From the NCBI GenBank assembly GCA_902789325.1, contig CADANN010000021.1, positions 1 to 64,000 on the forward strand: a DNA stretch of 64,000 nucleotides. The letters are read 5' to 3'. Source of the DNA: an uncultured Spirochaetaceae bacterium. GTDB taxonomy: Bacteria > Spirochaetota > Spirochaetia > Treponematales > Treponemataceae. A program made the position numbers and the translations under genes. Below the pieces are notes generated by a model. It made no database searches. It was not told the DNA's origin and saw nothing but the letters and a program-made list of their open reading frames with translations. Shown here piece after piece: positions 1 to 7,947 of this stretch; within the stretch, counting starts at the first letter, position 1; every line of letters starts with the position of its first letter.

Positions 1-408
1 TCTGAAATTTATCTGCTTCCACCTTTCAGCAGCAAAACTGTCGGAGATTATTTAAGACGTTTCCTTTTCATCAATCCATCTGAAATTCAGACTCCTGAAA
101 ATACAGTGCACCTTGAAATCGGCGAAACTCTCTATCACAAAAATGATAAAGTCACAAAAGTATATTTCTTAAAAAGCGGCGCCATTTCCGAAGCTGCAGA
201 ACAAGGCTTTACACTCCGTTCTCAGGGCTGTTTCTTAGGTGATGTTCAATGTATCTTAAATCAAACCTATCAGGCAGATACTCAGGCTCTTGCTGAATGT
301 GAACTTATAAGCTTTACTGCCGAAGAGTTTATGCAGATTATTGAAAAAAGCCACCACGCTGCCCGCAAGGCAATTTCTAAAATTTCGGAATATACTGCAA
401 CTGTATAA
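1..408 (+). CDS. Cyclic-nucleotide-binding-domain protein, C-terminal part
   Basis: The frame is open from the first base, so the start lies outside the window; the GTG at 106 is internal. The visible 135 residues fit a CRP-type cNMP-binding beta-roll: a GETLYHKNDKVTKVYFLKSG segment matches the first strands, a later G-D-V stretch the phosphate-binding region, and the protein ends with the helix after the roll. No DNA-binding helix-turn-helix follows, so this is probably a sensor or regulatory subunit rather than a complete CRP repressor/activator. It converges on the next lipoprotein gene. Family is a good guess; ligand is unknown. Confidence 0.6.
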   Translation, partial: SEIYLLPPFSSKTVGDYLRRFLFINPSEIQTPENTVHLEIGETLYHKNDKVTKVYFLKSGAISEAAEQGFTLRSQGCFLGDVQCILNQTYQADTQALAECELISFTAEEFMQIIEKSHHAARKAISKISEYTATV

Positions 409-416
409 CTTGCGGT

Positions 417-450
417 AAAAAAAAGGTGGCTGCAAATTGCGCAACCACCC
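417..450 (-). terminator. Rho-independent terminator of the repeat lipoprotein gene
   Basis: Read on the minus strand, GGTGG and CCACC arms enclose a 15-nt loop and are followed by eight U residues. It lies in the 58-bp gap between two convergent genes, just past the lipoprotein stop codon. Confidence 0.55.
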
Positions 451-466
451 AAAGTTTTCTATTTAT

Positions 467-2365
467 TTATTGAAGACTAGATCCTTCGAAATTCAATTTT
501 ACAGGTTCTGTAAGGATACCACCAGAAATTGTTACTGTTCCATCTTTATTATCGGTTACAGTAATACTAAAGGTTTTACTCAAAGGATTATCATGAGAAT
601 CAGAAGTTGCAGTAAATGTTGTGTAGTTTTTATCCCATTTACCGTTATACTCTTCACCTTTTATATTGACATATGAAGATTTAGAATAAACAGTGAAAGA
701 ATCATAAGTGTTATTGTCAAAATAAGAAAAACGTCCAAACTGATTATACCAAGTTTTTGTATTATCAAATTGATACTCGAACTTTATACTTGCTCCATTA
801 GGATAAGATTTTGTATTATCTTTTTGATCCCAGAACTGATATGAATAAACTGCATTCTTTGGATAACTACCTATAATATTTTCAATTTCATCAGCAATAA
901 GATCATCAATTGAATAAGTCTCAGACAAGCCCATTTCTTCAGTGTATGCCGACATATAATCATCAATTACCTGTGCCTGTTTAGCCGCATCATCATCTTC
1001 TGAAGCTCCAATATGTTTAAGGAATTCTTCTTTTGACAAATATCCCTCTGTATCCCCTCCCATACTTTCATAAATAACCTTTGCGGTATTGTATAATTCT
1101 GAATATGTAGACGGAGGATTAGTCATCAGATTCATCATTTCTGTGTACATAGAAGTATATTCTTCTGCCATTTCTTCCAATGTAGACCATTTACCTCTGG
1201 ATTTTACTTTTGTTGTAGTTACCTTTATCTTATGATTTCCAAGTACTTCATAGGAATATTGAGTACCAGTGCCCGCATAACCAATCCAACTCGCTTCCCT
1301 TGTTAATGTTTTTGTACTTGGATCAAATGTAATAGTTTCGGTTTGTCTTAACTCACCACTTGAATAGTCATAGCCGTAATAAATAAATTCAGTTGCAGCA
1401 GGAACTGTTATTGAAACATCTTTTGTTGCAGACTTTCCATTATAAGCAAGAGTCAAAGTAATTTTTGCAGTTTGCTCAATAATATCTTTTTCAATTTCTA
1501 CATTCTCATTCAAATCAAGTTTTGCACCAACAGAATCTGCAGCAATTGCAAATGAGATGTCTATAGTTTTTCCATTAACTACAACAGTCTTAGGAATATC
1601 AAGTTTTTCAAAAAAGTTTTCTCCTGAATAATTGATTACAACTTCACTCTTTGCAGCTTCAAGAATTTCCGCGTCTGTAAGTTCTTTGTCTTTCTGTGTA
1701 ACCTTTACTGAATACTCTTTAGTTTTTGTTTTTCCACCATAAGCCAGAGTTGCAGTTAATTTTACAACATCATCACCTGTTCCTTCCTGGTGTGTAACTG
1801 TACCAGTTGATACATTAATAATTTCAGAATTAGAAGACGTCCAGGTAATTTTTACATCTGAATAACCGGGAACATTTTTTGGAAGGGTAATTGAATTTCC
1901 TGTTACAAATGACAGAATAAGATCATCACTCAATGAAGCATATGCATCTTCAAGAATATCTTGTTTTTGTGCAACACTTACTTCATAAGCTTTTGTTCTT
2001 GTTTTACCATCAAAAGATAAAGTTGCTGTTAGTGTTACTTTATCAGAACCTGTACCAGTTTTATGATTAACCTTTCCAGTAGTTGCATCGATAATTGTTG
2101 AATCCGAAGATGTCCATGAAAGTTTTACTGATTCATAATCTGGAATTGCCTTTGGAAGAGTAATGGAATTCGTATCAGCATCAACTGAAGATGGAATAAA
2201 ATTGTCTCCCATTTTTGCCAAAGCTTCATCAATGATTTCTGTTTCAATCTTTTCTACCGTGTTGTCAACCTTGCTGGAAAGCTGATCACAACTTGTAAAA
2301 AGAACAACGCTTGTAAATAAAAATAATGCAGAAATTTGTGCCAATATTTTTTGCATTTTTTTCAT
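467..2365 (-). CDS. Lipoprotein with tandem bacterial Ig-like (atrophied Big) repeats
   Basis: A 632-residue surface lipoprotein. Residues 1-26 form a lipoprotein signal ending in a lipobox with the sequence FTSC. Two close repeats follow (about residues 40-145 and 145-235), each with an N-SITLPK-PDY/GY-V-W-TSSDS core and a GTGSDKVTLTATL strand, the pattern of atrophied bacterial Ig domains. A third, diverged copy runs to about 325. The C-terminal half is unrecognised, with acidic helices and beta-rich segments. I chose ATG 2365 because AAGGAG sits six bases upstream; a TTG 15 bases earlier lies inside that ribosome site. Role is probably cell-surface binding; ligand unknown. Confidence 0.8.
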   Translation of the reverse strand: MKKMQKILAQISALFLFTSVVLFTSCDQLSSKVDNTVEKIETEIIDEALAKMGDNFIPSSVDADTNSITLPKAIPDYESVKLSWTSSDSTIIDATTGKVNHKTGTGSDKVTLTATLSFDGKTRTKAYEVSVAQKQDILEDAYASLSDDLILSFVTGNSITLPKNVPGYSDVKITWTSSNSEIINVSTGTVTHQEGTGDDVVKLTATLAYGGKTKTKEYSVKVTQKDKELTDAEILEAAKSEVVINYSGENFFEKLDIPKTVVVNGKTIDISFAIAADSVGAKLDLNENVEIEKDIIEQTAKITLTLAYNGKSATKDVSITVPAATEFIYYGYDYSSGELRQTETITFDPSTKTLTREASWIGYAGTGTQYSYEVLGNHKIKVTTTKVKSRGKWSTLEEMAEEYTSMYTEMMNLMTNPPSTYSELYNTAKVIYESMGGDTEGYLSKEEFLKHIGASEDDDAAKQAQVIDDYMSAYTEEMGLSETYSIDDLIADEIENIIGSYPKNAVYSYQFWDQKDNTKSYPNGASIKFEYQFDNTKTWYNQFGRFSYFDNNTYDSFTVYSKSSYVNIKGEEYNGKWDKNYTTFTATSDSHDNPLSKTFSITVTDNKDGTVTISGGILTEPVKLNFEGSSLQ

Positions 2366-2419
2366 AAAAAACTCCTTCAAGAATTATTTTAATATTTGGT
2401 TAATACAAACCATATTTCG

Positions 2420-2447
2420 ATTTTATATTCTTTTTTCATTAAATCAA
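2420..2447 (-). promoter_or_regulatory. Promoter of the repeat lipoprotein gene
   Basis: On the minus strand TTGATT (2442-2447) and TAAAAT (2420-2425) are separated by 16 bp. The predicted start site near 2413 leaves a leader of about 50 nt before the AAGGAG-ATG. A CRP-like palindrome lies upstream at the expected activator distance. Confidence 0.5.
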
Positions 2448-2467
2448 GCGAATATGTGGAATTTTGC

Positions 2468-2483
2468 TGTGACATTTGTCACA
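2468..2483. promoter_or_regulatory. CRP/FNR-type operator palindrome
   Basis: TGTGACATTTGTCACA is a perfect inverted repeat and an exact match to the TGTGA-N6-TCACA consensus of CRP-family regulators. Its centre (2475.5) is about 62 bp upstream of the start site predicted for the lipoprotein gene, the classical class I activator position. The other neighbour, thiZ, ends here, so the site can only serve the lipoprotein gene. Confidence 0.55.
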
Positions 2484-2515
2484 AAGTTTTAAACATTGGG
2501 AATTTTTATCGAAAA

Positions 2516-3262
2516 CTAAAGCATTTTGTAGATTTTCTGCTTCATTCGGGCGAACTGTTCGGTGTAACAAAAATCCATTGTACGCGGACGCTCACTTTCA
2601 ACCATTAATTCTGCAATCATATTTGTCTCTTCTGATTCATTTACATTATTCATAATGAGAATTCTATCTGAAAGTAAAATCGCTTCTTCAATGTCATGGG
2701 TAATTAAAAGTGTTGTAAGCTTCAATTTTGACATAACGTTCAGATACCATTCATGCATCTGATTTTTTGTAATCATGTCGAGTGCGCTAAACGGTTCATC
2801 TAAAAGCATCAGCTCCTTAGAAGAAAGATAAGTTCGCAAAAATGCAGCTCTCTGTTTCATTCCGCCGGAAAGTTGCTTTGGATATTTTTGTTGAGTTCCT
2901 TCCAATCCAAACTGTGCGAAAAATGGCTCTGCTTTCTTTTGAGCATTTTCTTTTTTAATACCGCTGATAATAAGGGGAAGAATTACATTATCCAATATAG
3001 TGTAATATGGAAAAAGCAAATCTTTCTGAAACATATAACTCACCTTTCCAGTCTTTCCATTCAAGGACTCTCCGTTCAAGAGAACTATTCCGGAATCTGG
3101 TTTTTCAAGTCCGGCAATTATATTCAGCAAGGTTGATTTCCCGCTTCCACTTACACCTACAAGAGAAACAAATTCTCCCTGCGATATATTCAGATTTATA
3201 TTTTTTAAAACCTGGCGCGAATCAAAACTTTTATTAATTTCAGATAAAGAAAGCAGTGCCAT
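2516..3262 (-). CDS. thiZ: ABC transporter ATP-binding protein, thiamine-precursor type
   Basis: A 248-residue ATPase of the nitrate/sulfonate/taurine family. Walker A GVSGSGKST is at about residues 37-45, the Q-loop near residue 78 (MFQKD), the signature LSGGMKQR near 126 and Walker B LMLLDEPFSALD near 150, followed by the H-loop (LITHD). All catalytic motifs are intact. It is the last gene of a four-gene operon headed by a TPP riboswitch, with 24 bases between it and the substrate-binding protein gene. It should energise import of a thiamine precursor such as hydroxymethylpyrimidine. The operon context, not the ATPase itself, sets the substrate. Confidence 0.85.
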   Translation of the reverse strand: MALLSLSEINKSFDSRQVLKNINLNISQGEFVSLVGVSGSGKSTLLNIIAGLEKPDSGIVLLNGESLNGKTGKVSYMFQKDLLFPYYTILDNVILPLIISGIKKENAQKKAEPFFAQFGLEGTQQKYPKQLSGGMKQRAAFLRTYLSSKELMLLDEPFSALDMITKNQMHEWYLNVMSKLKLTTLLITHDIEEAILLSDRILIMNNVNESEETNMIAELMVESERPRTMDFCYTEQFARMKQKIYKML

Positions 3263-3286
3263 TTCTATTCCTGTGGTTTTGAGAAA

Positions 3287-4261
3287 TCAGTTCAAATAAT
3301 CATTTGTGAAACCGAGATTTTCCGGAATCTTTTTTTCAAAAAGTCCAAGAGTATTGAGCCAGTTATAGAATCGGTTCCAGCGCTCCGGATTGATGTAGCC
3401 CCACTGCTCTACTTCTGCCTTATACTGTTTTGAAATCCATTTCTGACTTGCAAGAACAAGTTCCTTATCAAGTTCTGGAGCTGCCTTGCATAAAATATCA
3501 GCTGCTTCTTTTGGATTTTCAACAGCGAACTCATAACCACGTCTCATAGCACGAAGAAACTTTTTTGCAGTTTCAGGAGAGTTTTTTAAGAAGTCATTGT
3601 TCGCAACAAGAATCGGAGTGTAATAATCAAAGGTATCATCTATCATTCTAAAATCAAGATAATTTGTATCATAACCGGATAACTCAAGTTTTACACCATC
3701 CCAGGCATAGTAAATCCATACACAGTCAATTTCTGTATTCAAGGCTGTTACAACATCATAAACGGTAGAAGGAATAAGTTTGAGCTTTGAAAAATCTCCA
3801 CCATCCTCTTCCATAATTTTTTTGATTGTTGCATGCTCTACAGGAGAATCCCAGGTTGCATAGATTTTATTTTCAAGATTTTTAGGCCTATCAATTCCAG
3901 CCTTTTTAAGAGAAATGATTCCAGAAGTATTATGCTGAATTAAAGCCGCAACTGCAGTAACTGGAATCGGCTCATCATTATTTAAAGCTGGTGCGATTGT
4001 ATCTTGAAAGCCGACACCAAACTGAGCCCGTCCACCCGCAACCATCATTGCAGAACCATCTTCTGAAGGTTGAATGATATCTACAGAAAGTCCCTCGTCT
4101 GCAAAATAGCCTTTTGCCTGTGCGACAAAGGCACCTGTATGATTTGTATTCGGTGTCCAGTCTAGTACAAATACAACCTTATTATCAGCTTTCTTTTTAG
4201 AACATGAAACAAGTGAAGCTAAACAAAAGAGAAGGCTCAAAATCAAAAACTTATTTTTCAT
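3287..4261 (-). CDS. thiY: NMT1/THI5-like substrate-binding lipoprotein of thiamine-precursor ABC transporter
   Basis: A 324-residue protein with a lipoprotein signal (lipobox LVSC at residue 20), so it is probably anchored in the inner membrane and faces the periplasm. The DWTPNTNHTG segment near residue 35 and the GGRAQFGVGFQD segment near 77 are typical of THI5/NMT1-like pyrimidine-binding proteins. Its ATG overlaps the end of the permease gene (ATG inside the last permease codons), which points to translational coupling. With the upstream TPP riboswitch this supports capture of hydroxymethylpyrimidine or a related thiamine precursor. Confidence 0.85.
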   Translation of the reverse strand: MKNKFLILSLLFCLASLVSCSKKKADNKVVFVLDWTPNTNHTGAFVAQAKGYFADEGLSVDIIQPSEDGSAMMVAGGRAQFGVGFQDTIAPALNNDEPIPVTAVAALIQHNTSGIISLKKAGIDRPKNLENKIYATWDSPVEHATIKKIMEEDGGDFSKLKLIPSTVYDVVTALNTEIDCVWIYYAWDGVKLELSGYDTNYLDFRMIDDTFDYYTPILVANNDFLKNSPETAKKFLRAMRRGYEFAVENPKEAADILCKAAPELDKELVLASQKWISKQYKAEVEQWGYINPERWNRFYNWLNTLGLFEKKIPENLGFTNDYLN

Positions 4262-5006
4262 AATTACAAATCCTTTTTTCTATTAGTGAAATTATTTTCA
4301 TTAAGATAAGGCTCAATGCAGAAATCAAAAAAATAACTGCAAAAAGTTTATCGTATGAATATGACTTTTTTACACGTGTCATATAAACGCCAAGTCCGCG
4401 CATTCCCCCAAGCCATTCAGAAATCACAGCTCCTATAATCGAATAGGAAATTGAAATCTTAAGGCCCGAAAAAAAGTTTTTAATACTCGAAGGAAGTTTC
4501 GCATAAATCAAAATCTGTCTTTTGTTTGCATTAAGTGATTTCAACAATCTCAATGCATCCTTATCAACAGAAGCAAAACCTGTAAGTAAGTTTATAGTTA
4601 TCGGAAAGAAACAGGTTATCACTATCAGAATTACTTTCGACGCCATTCCGTAACCAAACCACAAAATTAAAAGTGGAGCCATGGCTATTGTCGGAACTGT
4701 CTGGGTTATAATCAAAACTGGATACACGGTCCTATTCAAAAAACTAAAACTGTCCATAATCACGGCAACAATAAATGCCAGAATTATGCTTACAATAATT
4801 CCTGTAAATGCTTCCAGCAATGATATTTCCAGATGGTACATCAAAAGCGGAAAGTCTGAGCAGAACGCTTTGATAACCTTTACAGGAGAGGGAAGCATAT
4901 AATTTGGAATGAGACCACTTGAACTTAAAATCTGCCATAAAATCAAAATGACAAAAATCAGAAGAAATGGCTCTATGCGCTTTTTCAGGCGAAGATTATT
5001 TTTCAT
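4251..5006 (-). CDS. thiX: ABC transporter permease, thiamine-precursor type
   Basis: A 251-residue inner-membrane permease of the BPD_transp_1 family with about six membrane segments. An EAA-like loop is visible around the segment LRLLKSLNANKRQ. I chose ATG 5006 (MKNNLRLKK) over the longer upstream option because it overlaps the final codons and stop of the preceding gene, as its own 3' end overlaps the start of thiY. The overlapping starts suggest coupled translation of all subunits. It is the ThiX-like subunit of the riboswitch-controlled uptake system. Confidence 0.82.
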   Translation of the reverse strand: MKNNLRLKKRIEPFLLIFVILILWQILSSSGLIPNYMLPSPVKVIKAFCSDFPLLMYHLEISLLEAFTGIIVSIILAFIVAVIMDSFSFLNRTVYPVLIITQTVPTIAMAPLLILWFGYGMASKVILIVITCFFPITINLLTGFASVDKDALRLLKSLNANKRQILIYAKLPSSIKNFFSGLKISISYSIIGAVISEWLGGMRGLGVYMTRVKKSYSYDKLFAVIFLISALSLILMKIISLIEKRICNYEK

Positions 5007-5295
5007 GGAATTTCTTAGTTTTGCGCTCGATTGTAAGAACCTCACCATTAGGACGATAGTTGATTTTTACAAGGGCACTTACAGCCGGAGCACCTGCCTT
5101 AATTGCAATCAGCTGGCAGTTTTTTACAATCTCCATAAGCTGATCATAATCGCCTTCAATACCGGTTTCGCTTGGACCAACAAAGTAATTAAGTCCTGTT
5201 CTTTTGATGTAAGCAATTACCTCATCAACAATTCTGCATGCTTCGTCATCAGAACCAACCTTTGGTTCAACCTGGATAGAAACACTCGCTTCCAT
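4996..5295 (-). CDS. Thiamine-binding (MTH1187/YkoF-type) protein
   Basis: A 99-residue protein resembling the Thiamine_BP (DUF77/MTH1187) family, small ferredoxin-like-fold proteins that bind thiamine or its pyrimidine. Visible features are EASVSIQVEPKV at the start, the central GPSETGIEGDYDQLMEIV and the C-terminal strand. ATG 5295 follows GGAG; a longer frame runs back through the riboswitch and is not real. First gene of the operon. It may act as a cytoplasmic thiamine-binding accessory to the transporter. Confidence 0.8.
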   Translation of the reverse strand: MEASVSIQVEPKVGSDDEACRIVDEVIAYIKRTGLNYFVGPSETGIEGDYDQLMEIVKNCQLIAIKAGAPAVSALVKINYRPNGEVLTIERKTKKFHEK

Positions 5296-5312
5296 TTTAA
5301 ACTCCTTAAAAC

Positions 5313-5344
5313 AAAAAAAATGCGCCCAGTAATATGGACGCATT
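5313..5344 (-). terminator. Intrinsic terminator of the TPP riboswitch expression platform
   Basis: On the minus strand AATGCGTCC and GGGCGCATT pair over an 8-nt loop and run directly into eight U residues. It stands between the riboswitch aptamer and the first ATG, so ligand-bound aptamer probably allows this terminator to form and shuts the transport operon off. Confidence 0.75.
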
Positions 5345-5391
5345 ATGAAAGCGAATTTTATATCTTTTAAACTTATATAAAAAATCAACAT

Positions 5392-5476
5392 TCCTACGCC
5401 AGTATTATCTGGATCAGGTGCGGTCGGAACAAGGAAGTTCCCTCTCAGCCGAATCAATATTCAGCTCCCGTGAGAA
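5392..5476 (-). ncRNA. TPP (THI-box) riboswitch
   Basis: The minus strand carries the diagnostic THI-box elements in order: GGCTGAGAGGGAAC, then GACCGCACCTGATC, then GATAATACTGGCGTAGGAA. The paired outer sequences close the P1 helix. A terminator hairpin and then the thiamine-binding/ABC transport operon follow. This identifies the operon as thiamine-related and thiamine-pyrophosphate-repressed. Confidence 0.95.
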
Positions 5477-5535
5477 TGGATATTATATTTTTTTGAAAAT
5501 CTGTGCAAGAGTTTTTATTAAAAAAAATATTTATC

Positions 5536-5564
5536 TTCCCACTTATTAGTAAAATCGATATAAT
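5536..5564 (+). promoter_or_regulatory. guaA promoter abutting the start codon
   Basis: TATAAT (5559-5564) is followed by exactly six bases and then the guaA ATG at 5571; TTCCCA (5536-5541) lies 17 bp upstream. A start site seven bases past the -10 box would be the A of the ATG. No ribosome-binding site is present. Confidence 0.5.
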
Positions 5565-5570
5565 CTTTAC

Positions 5571-7460
5571 ATGTCACGTGAAAAGATTGTTGTATTAGAT
5601 TTTGGTTCGCAGTATGCACATTTGATTGCCAAGCGTTTCCGCATGCTTGGTTATTATTCTGAAATTGCCCTTCCGTCAGCTGATGTGGAGTCACTCGCTG
5701 GTGCAAAGGGCATTGTTTTTTCAGGGGGACCTGCTTCGGTTTATGATGAAAACACCCCTGATTTCAATTCTGAAATTTTAAATCTTGATATTCCGATTCT
5801 GGGCTTGTGCTATGGTCACTACATGGTTCAGCTTGGTTATAACGGAAAAGTTGATAAAGCTGAGGTTGGCGAGTTTGGTTTTGCTACCCTTAATTTTGCT
5901 GATGGCGTTGGCGGAGCTAATTCAAAATGTCCGCTCTTTAAGAATATTGAAGGCGCACAACAGGTTTGGATGAGCCATCAGGATGGAGTTCTTAAAATGG
6001 GCGATGGCTTTGAGATGGTTGGTTCAACAAAGGACTGCCCTTATGCCGCAACTCAGAACCTTGAAAAACGCCGCTTCAGTCTTCAGTTTCATTGTGAAGT
6101 AAAAGACACTCCTTGTGGAAATCAGATTTTCCAGAACTTTGCAGATTACTGTGGAATGCAGAAAAACTGGGATCAGGACACAGTATTAAATATCATTCTT
6201 GAAAATATCAAAAAAGAAGCAGATGGCCGTAACGTTCTTTTGTTCCTCAGCGGTGGAGTTGACTCAACAATCACCTTTGCACTTTTGAACAAGGCGCTTG
6301 GACAGGACCGTGTTCTTGGTCTTCATATTGATAACGGCTTTATGCGCAAAAACGAAAGTCACAATGTTGCTGAAGCTTACCGCAAGTTTGGCTTCACTAA
6401 CTTCATCGTAGAAGATGCAAGTGAAAGCTTCTTAAAAGCAATTGCTGGACTTACTGATCCACAGAAAAAAAGAATGGCAGTTGGTGAAAACTTTATCACA
6501 GTTCGTAACGAAGTAACTGCCCGCCAGAATCTTGATGACAGCTGGCTTCTCGCCCAGGGAACTTTATATCCTGATATCATCGAGTCGGGTGGAACCAAAA
6601 ATTCTCATACAATTAAAACACATCATAACCGTGTTGCAGGAATTCAGGAACTTATTGCAAAGGGACTGATTATTGAACCAATCCGCGATTTGTACAAAGA
6701 CGAGGTTCGCGCAATCGGTAAAAAGCTCGGTCTCCCAGATGAACTGGTTATGCGTCATCCTTTCCCAGGACCAGGACTTTCTATCAACGTACTCTGTAAC
6801 GATGGCAAACCTGATGCAAAAAATGAAGAAGAGCTTCCTTTGGCACAGAAGGAACTCGACGAAATTAAACTTGATATGTTCTGCGAAAAGTGTACAGCAG
6901 ATTTGAAACGCAGCATTCTTCCAGTACGTTCAGTTGGAGTTCAGGGTGATTTCCGCACTTATCGCTTCCCTGCCCTTCTTACTTTCCGCGACGAAGGAAA
7001 CGGTTTCTACCACTTTCCGGACAAACGCGAGAAAATCGAAGAATGTTCATCTACAATCACAAACAGCGCAAAATATATTAACCGCACCTGTATTAAATTG
7101 TACCAGAAGCCAGATCTTGCAGACAGCGACCTTAAGATTCAGGAAGGCTACTGCGACCGCCGCCGCTTAGACCAGCTGCGCGAGGTTGATAACATTGTTT
7201 TGACTGAACTTCATAAGAGCGGCTGGTACGACAAAATCTTCCAGCATCTTACAATTGATTTGCCTTATGCAAGTGCAGCAGACAGAGCAACTTTTGTACT
7301 CCGCCCGGTAATCTCAGAAGACGTTATGACAGCACGTTTTGCAATGTGGCCAAAAGATTTGCTTGAAACAATTGTTCACAAAATTGCAGCGCTTCCATTT
7401 GTTGATGCACTATATTTTGATGCAACCAACAAGCCACCTGCAACCTTCGGATGGGAATAA
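5571..7460 (+). CDS. guaA: GMP synthase (glutamine-hydrolysing), long form
   Basis: A 629-residue enzyme that converts XMP to GMP using ATP and glutamine. The class I amidotransferase domain is at about residues 5-195, with nucleophile motif GLCYGHY near 79 and HCEV near 174. The ATP pyrophosphatase domain has the P-loop LSGGVDST near residue 229, QGTLYPDIIESGG and the HPFPGPGL motif. The C-terminal dimerisation domain ends PPATFGWE rather than the usual PPGTIEWE. It is about 100 residues longer than the common bacterial form; the extra sequence is between HPFPGPGL and the end, as in the eukaryote-like long type. It seems to be transcribed alone from a leaderless promoter. Confidence 0.95.
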   Translation: MSREKIVVLDFGSQYAHLIAKRFRMLGYYSEIALPSADVESLAGAKGIVFSGGPASVYDENTPDFNSEILNLDIPILGLCYGHYMVQLGYNGKVDKAEVGEFGFATLNFADGVGGANSKCPLFKNIEGAQQVWMSHQDGVLKMGDGFEMVGSTKDCPYAATQNLEKRRFSLQFHCEVKDTPCGNQIFQNFADYCGMQKNWDQDTVLNIILENIKKEADGRNVLLFLSGGVDSTITFALLNKALGQDRVLGLHIDNGFMRKNESHNVAEAYRKFGFTNFIVEDASESFLKAIAGLTDPQKKRMAVGENFITVRNEVTARQNLDDSWLLAQGTLYPDIIESGGTKNSHTIKTHHNRVAGIQELIAKGLIIEPIRDLYKDEVRAIGKKLGLPDELVMRHPFPGPGLSINVLCNDGKPDAKNEEELPLAQKELDEIKLDMFCEKCTADLKRSILPVRSVGVQGDFRTYRFPALLTFRDEGNGFYHFPDKREKIEECSSTITNSAKYINRTCIKLYQKPDLADSDLKIQEGYCDRRRLDQLREVDNIVLTELHKSGWYDKIFQHLTIDLPYASAADRATFVLRPVISEDVMTARFAMWPKDLLETIVHKIAALPFVDALYFDATNKPPATFGWE

Positions 7461-7558
7461 ATCAATTTTGCATCCATGCAAAATTGATTTAGCGAGTTTT
7501 GCTATGCAAAACTCGTAGATTCCAGACATCTATACAATGGCGCCATCCTTGGCGCCCC
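7458..7558. repeat. Three consecutive hairpins after guaA
   Basis: Directly on the guaA stop codon is a perfect 16-bp inverted repeat (arms 7458-7473 and 7476-7491). It is followed by CGAGTTTTGC-tat-GCAAAACTCG (7493-7515), then GGCGCC-N6-GGCGCC near 7540-7557. There is no U-tract, so these are not standard terminators, though they may protect 3' ends between the convergent guaA and vapC. The middle hairpin shares its core with one beside groL (47279-47303). Confidence 0.6.
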
Positions 7559-7563
7559 GTAAA

Positions 7564-7947
7564 CTAAGCATTATTGTATAACGCCAGTTCTGGATACAGG
7601 CCCTGGATTAATCTGAAGTGTCCATCTTGTGTCCAGACTGGTACATCATATTTCATAGCACAAAAAGCAATCATAACATCAGTCAGCGGGACTGTTACTC
7701 CATGTTCACGAAGAGTCTTTAGAATCAATCCTACCCCTTCGAAATCGTATTCATCGGTGTGAAGCAAATCAAAAGTATTAAATGAAGCAAGAATATTATC
7801 AACTTCATCGTATGACTTTGCACCATGAAGAACTTCAGATTTCACTACTCCACAAATTCCAATTTGCATTGAGTCAATTTTCTTTGCAAGTTCAGAATTG
7901 CGGTCGCGATAATAATCAATAAGAATATTTGAATCTACTAAAATCAT
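7564..7947 (-). CDS. PIN-domain ribonuclease toxin, VapC type
   Basis: A 127-residue PIN protein. The N-terminal strand MILVDSNILIDYY carries the first acidic residue, an E is at SEVLHGAK, and the C-terminal acidic pair is in PLTDVMIAFCAMK and WTQDGHF. The start at 7947 is set by an ATGA overlap with the stop of the antitoxin gene; a longer frame would run into that gene. VapC-family toxins cleave tRNA or rRNA and are neutralised by the co-transcribed antitoxin. Confidence 0.85.
   Translation of the reverse strand: MILVDSNILIDYYRDRNSELAKKIDSMQIGICGVVKSEVLHGAKSYDEVDNILASFNTFDLLHTDEYDFEGVGLILKTLREHGVTVPLTDVMIAFCAMKYDVPVWTQDGHFRLIQGLYPELALYNNA

Noticed and set aside
4909..5370. 153-codon plus-strand frame
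   Set aside because: Antisense to the thiamine operon, with no coding features.
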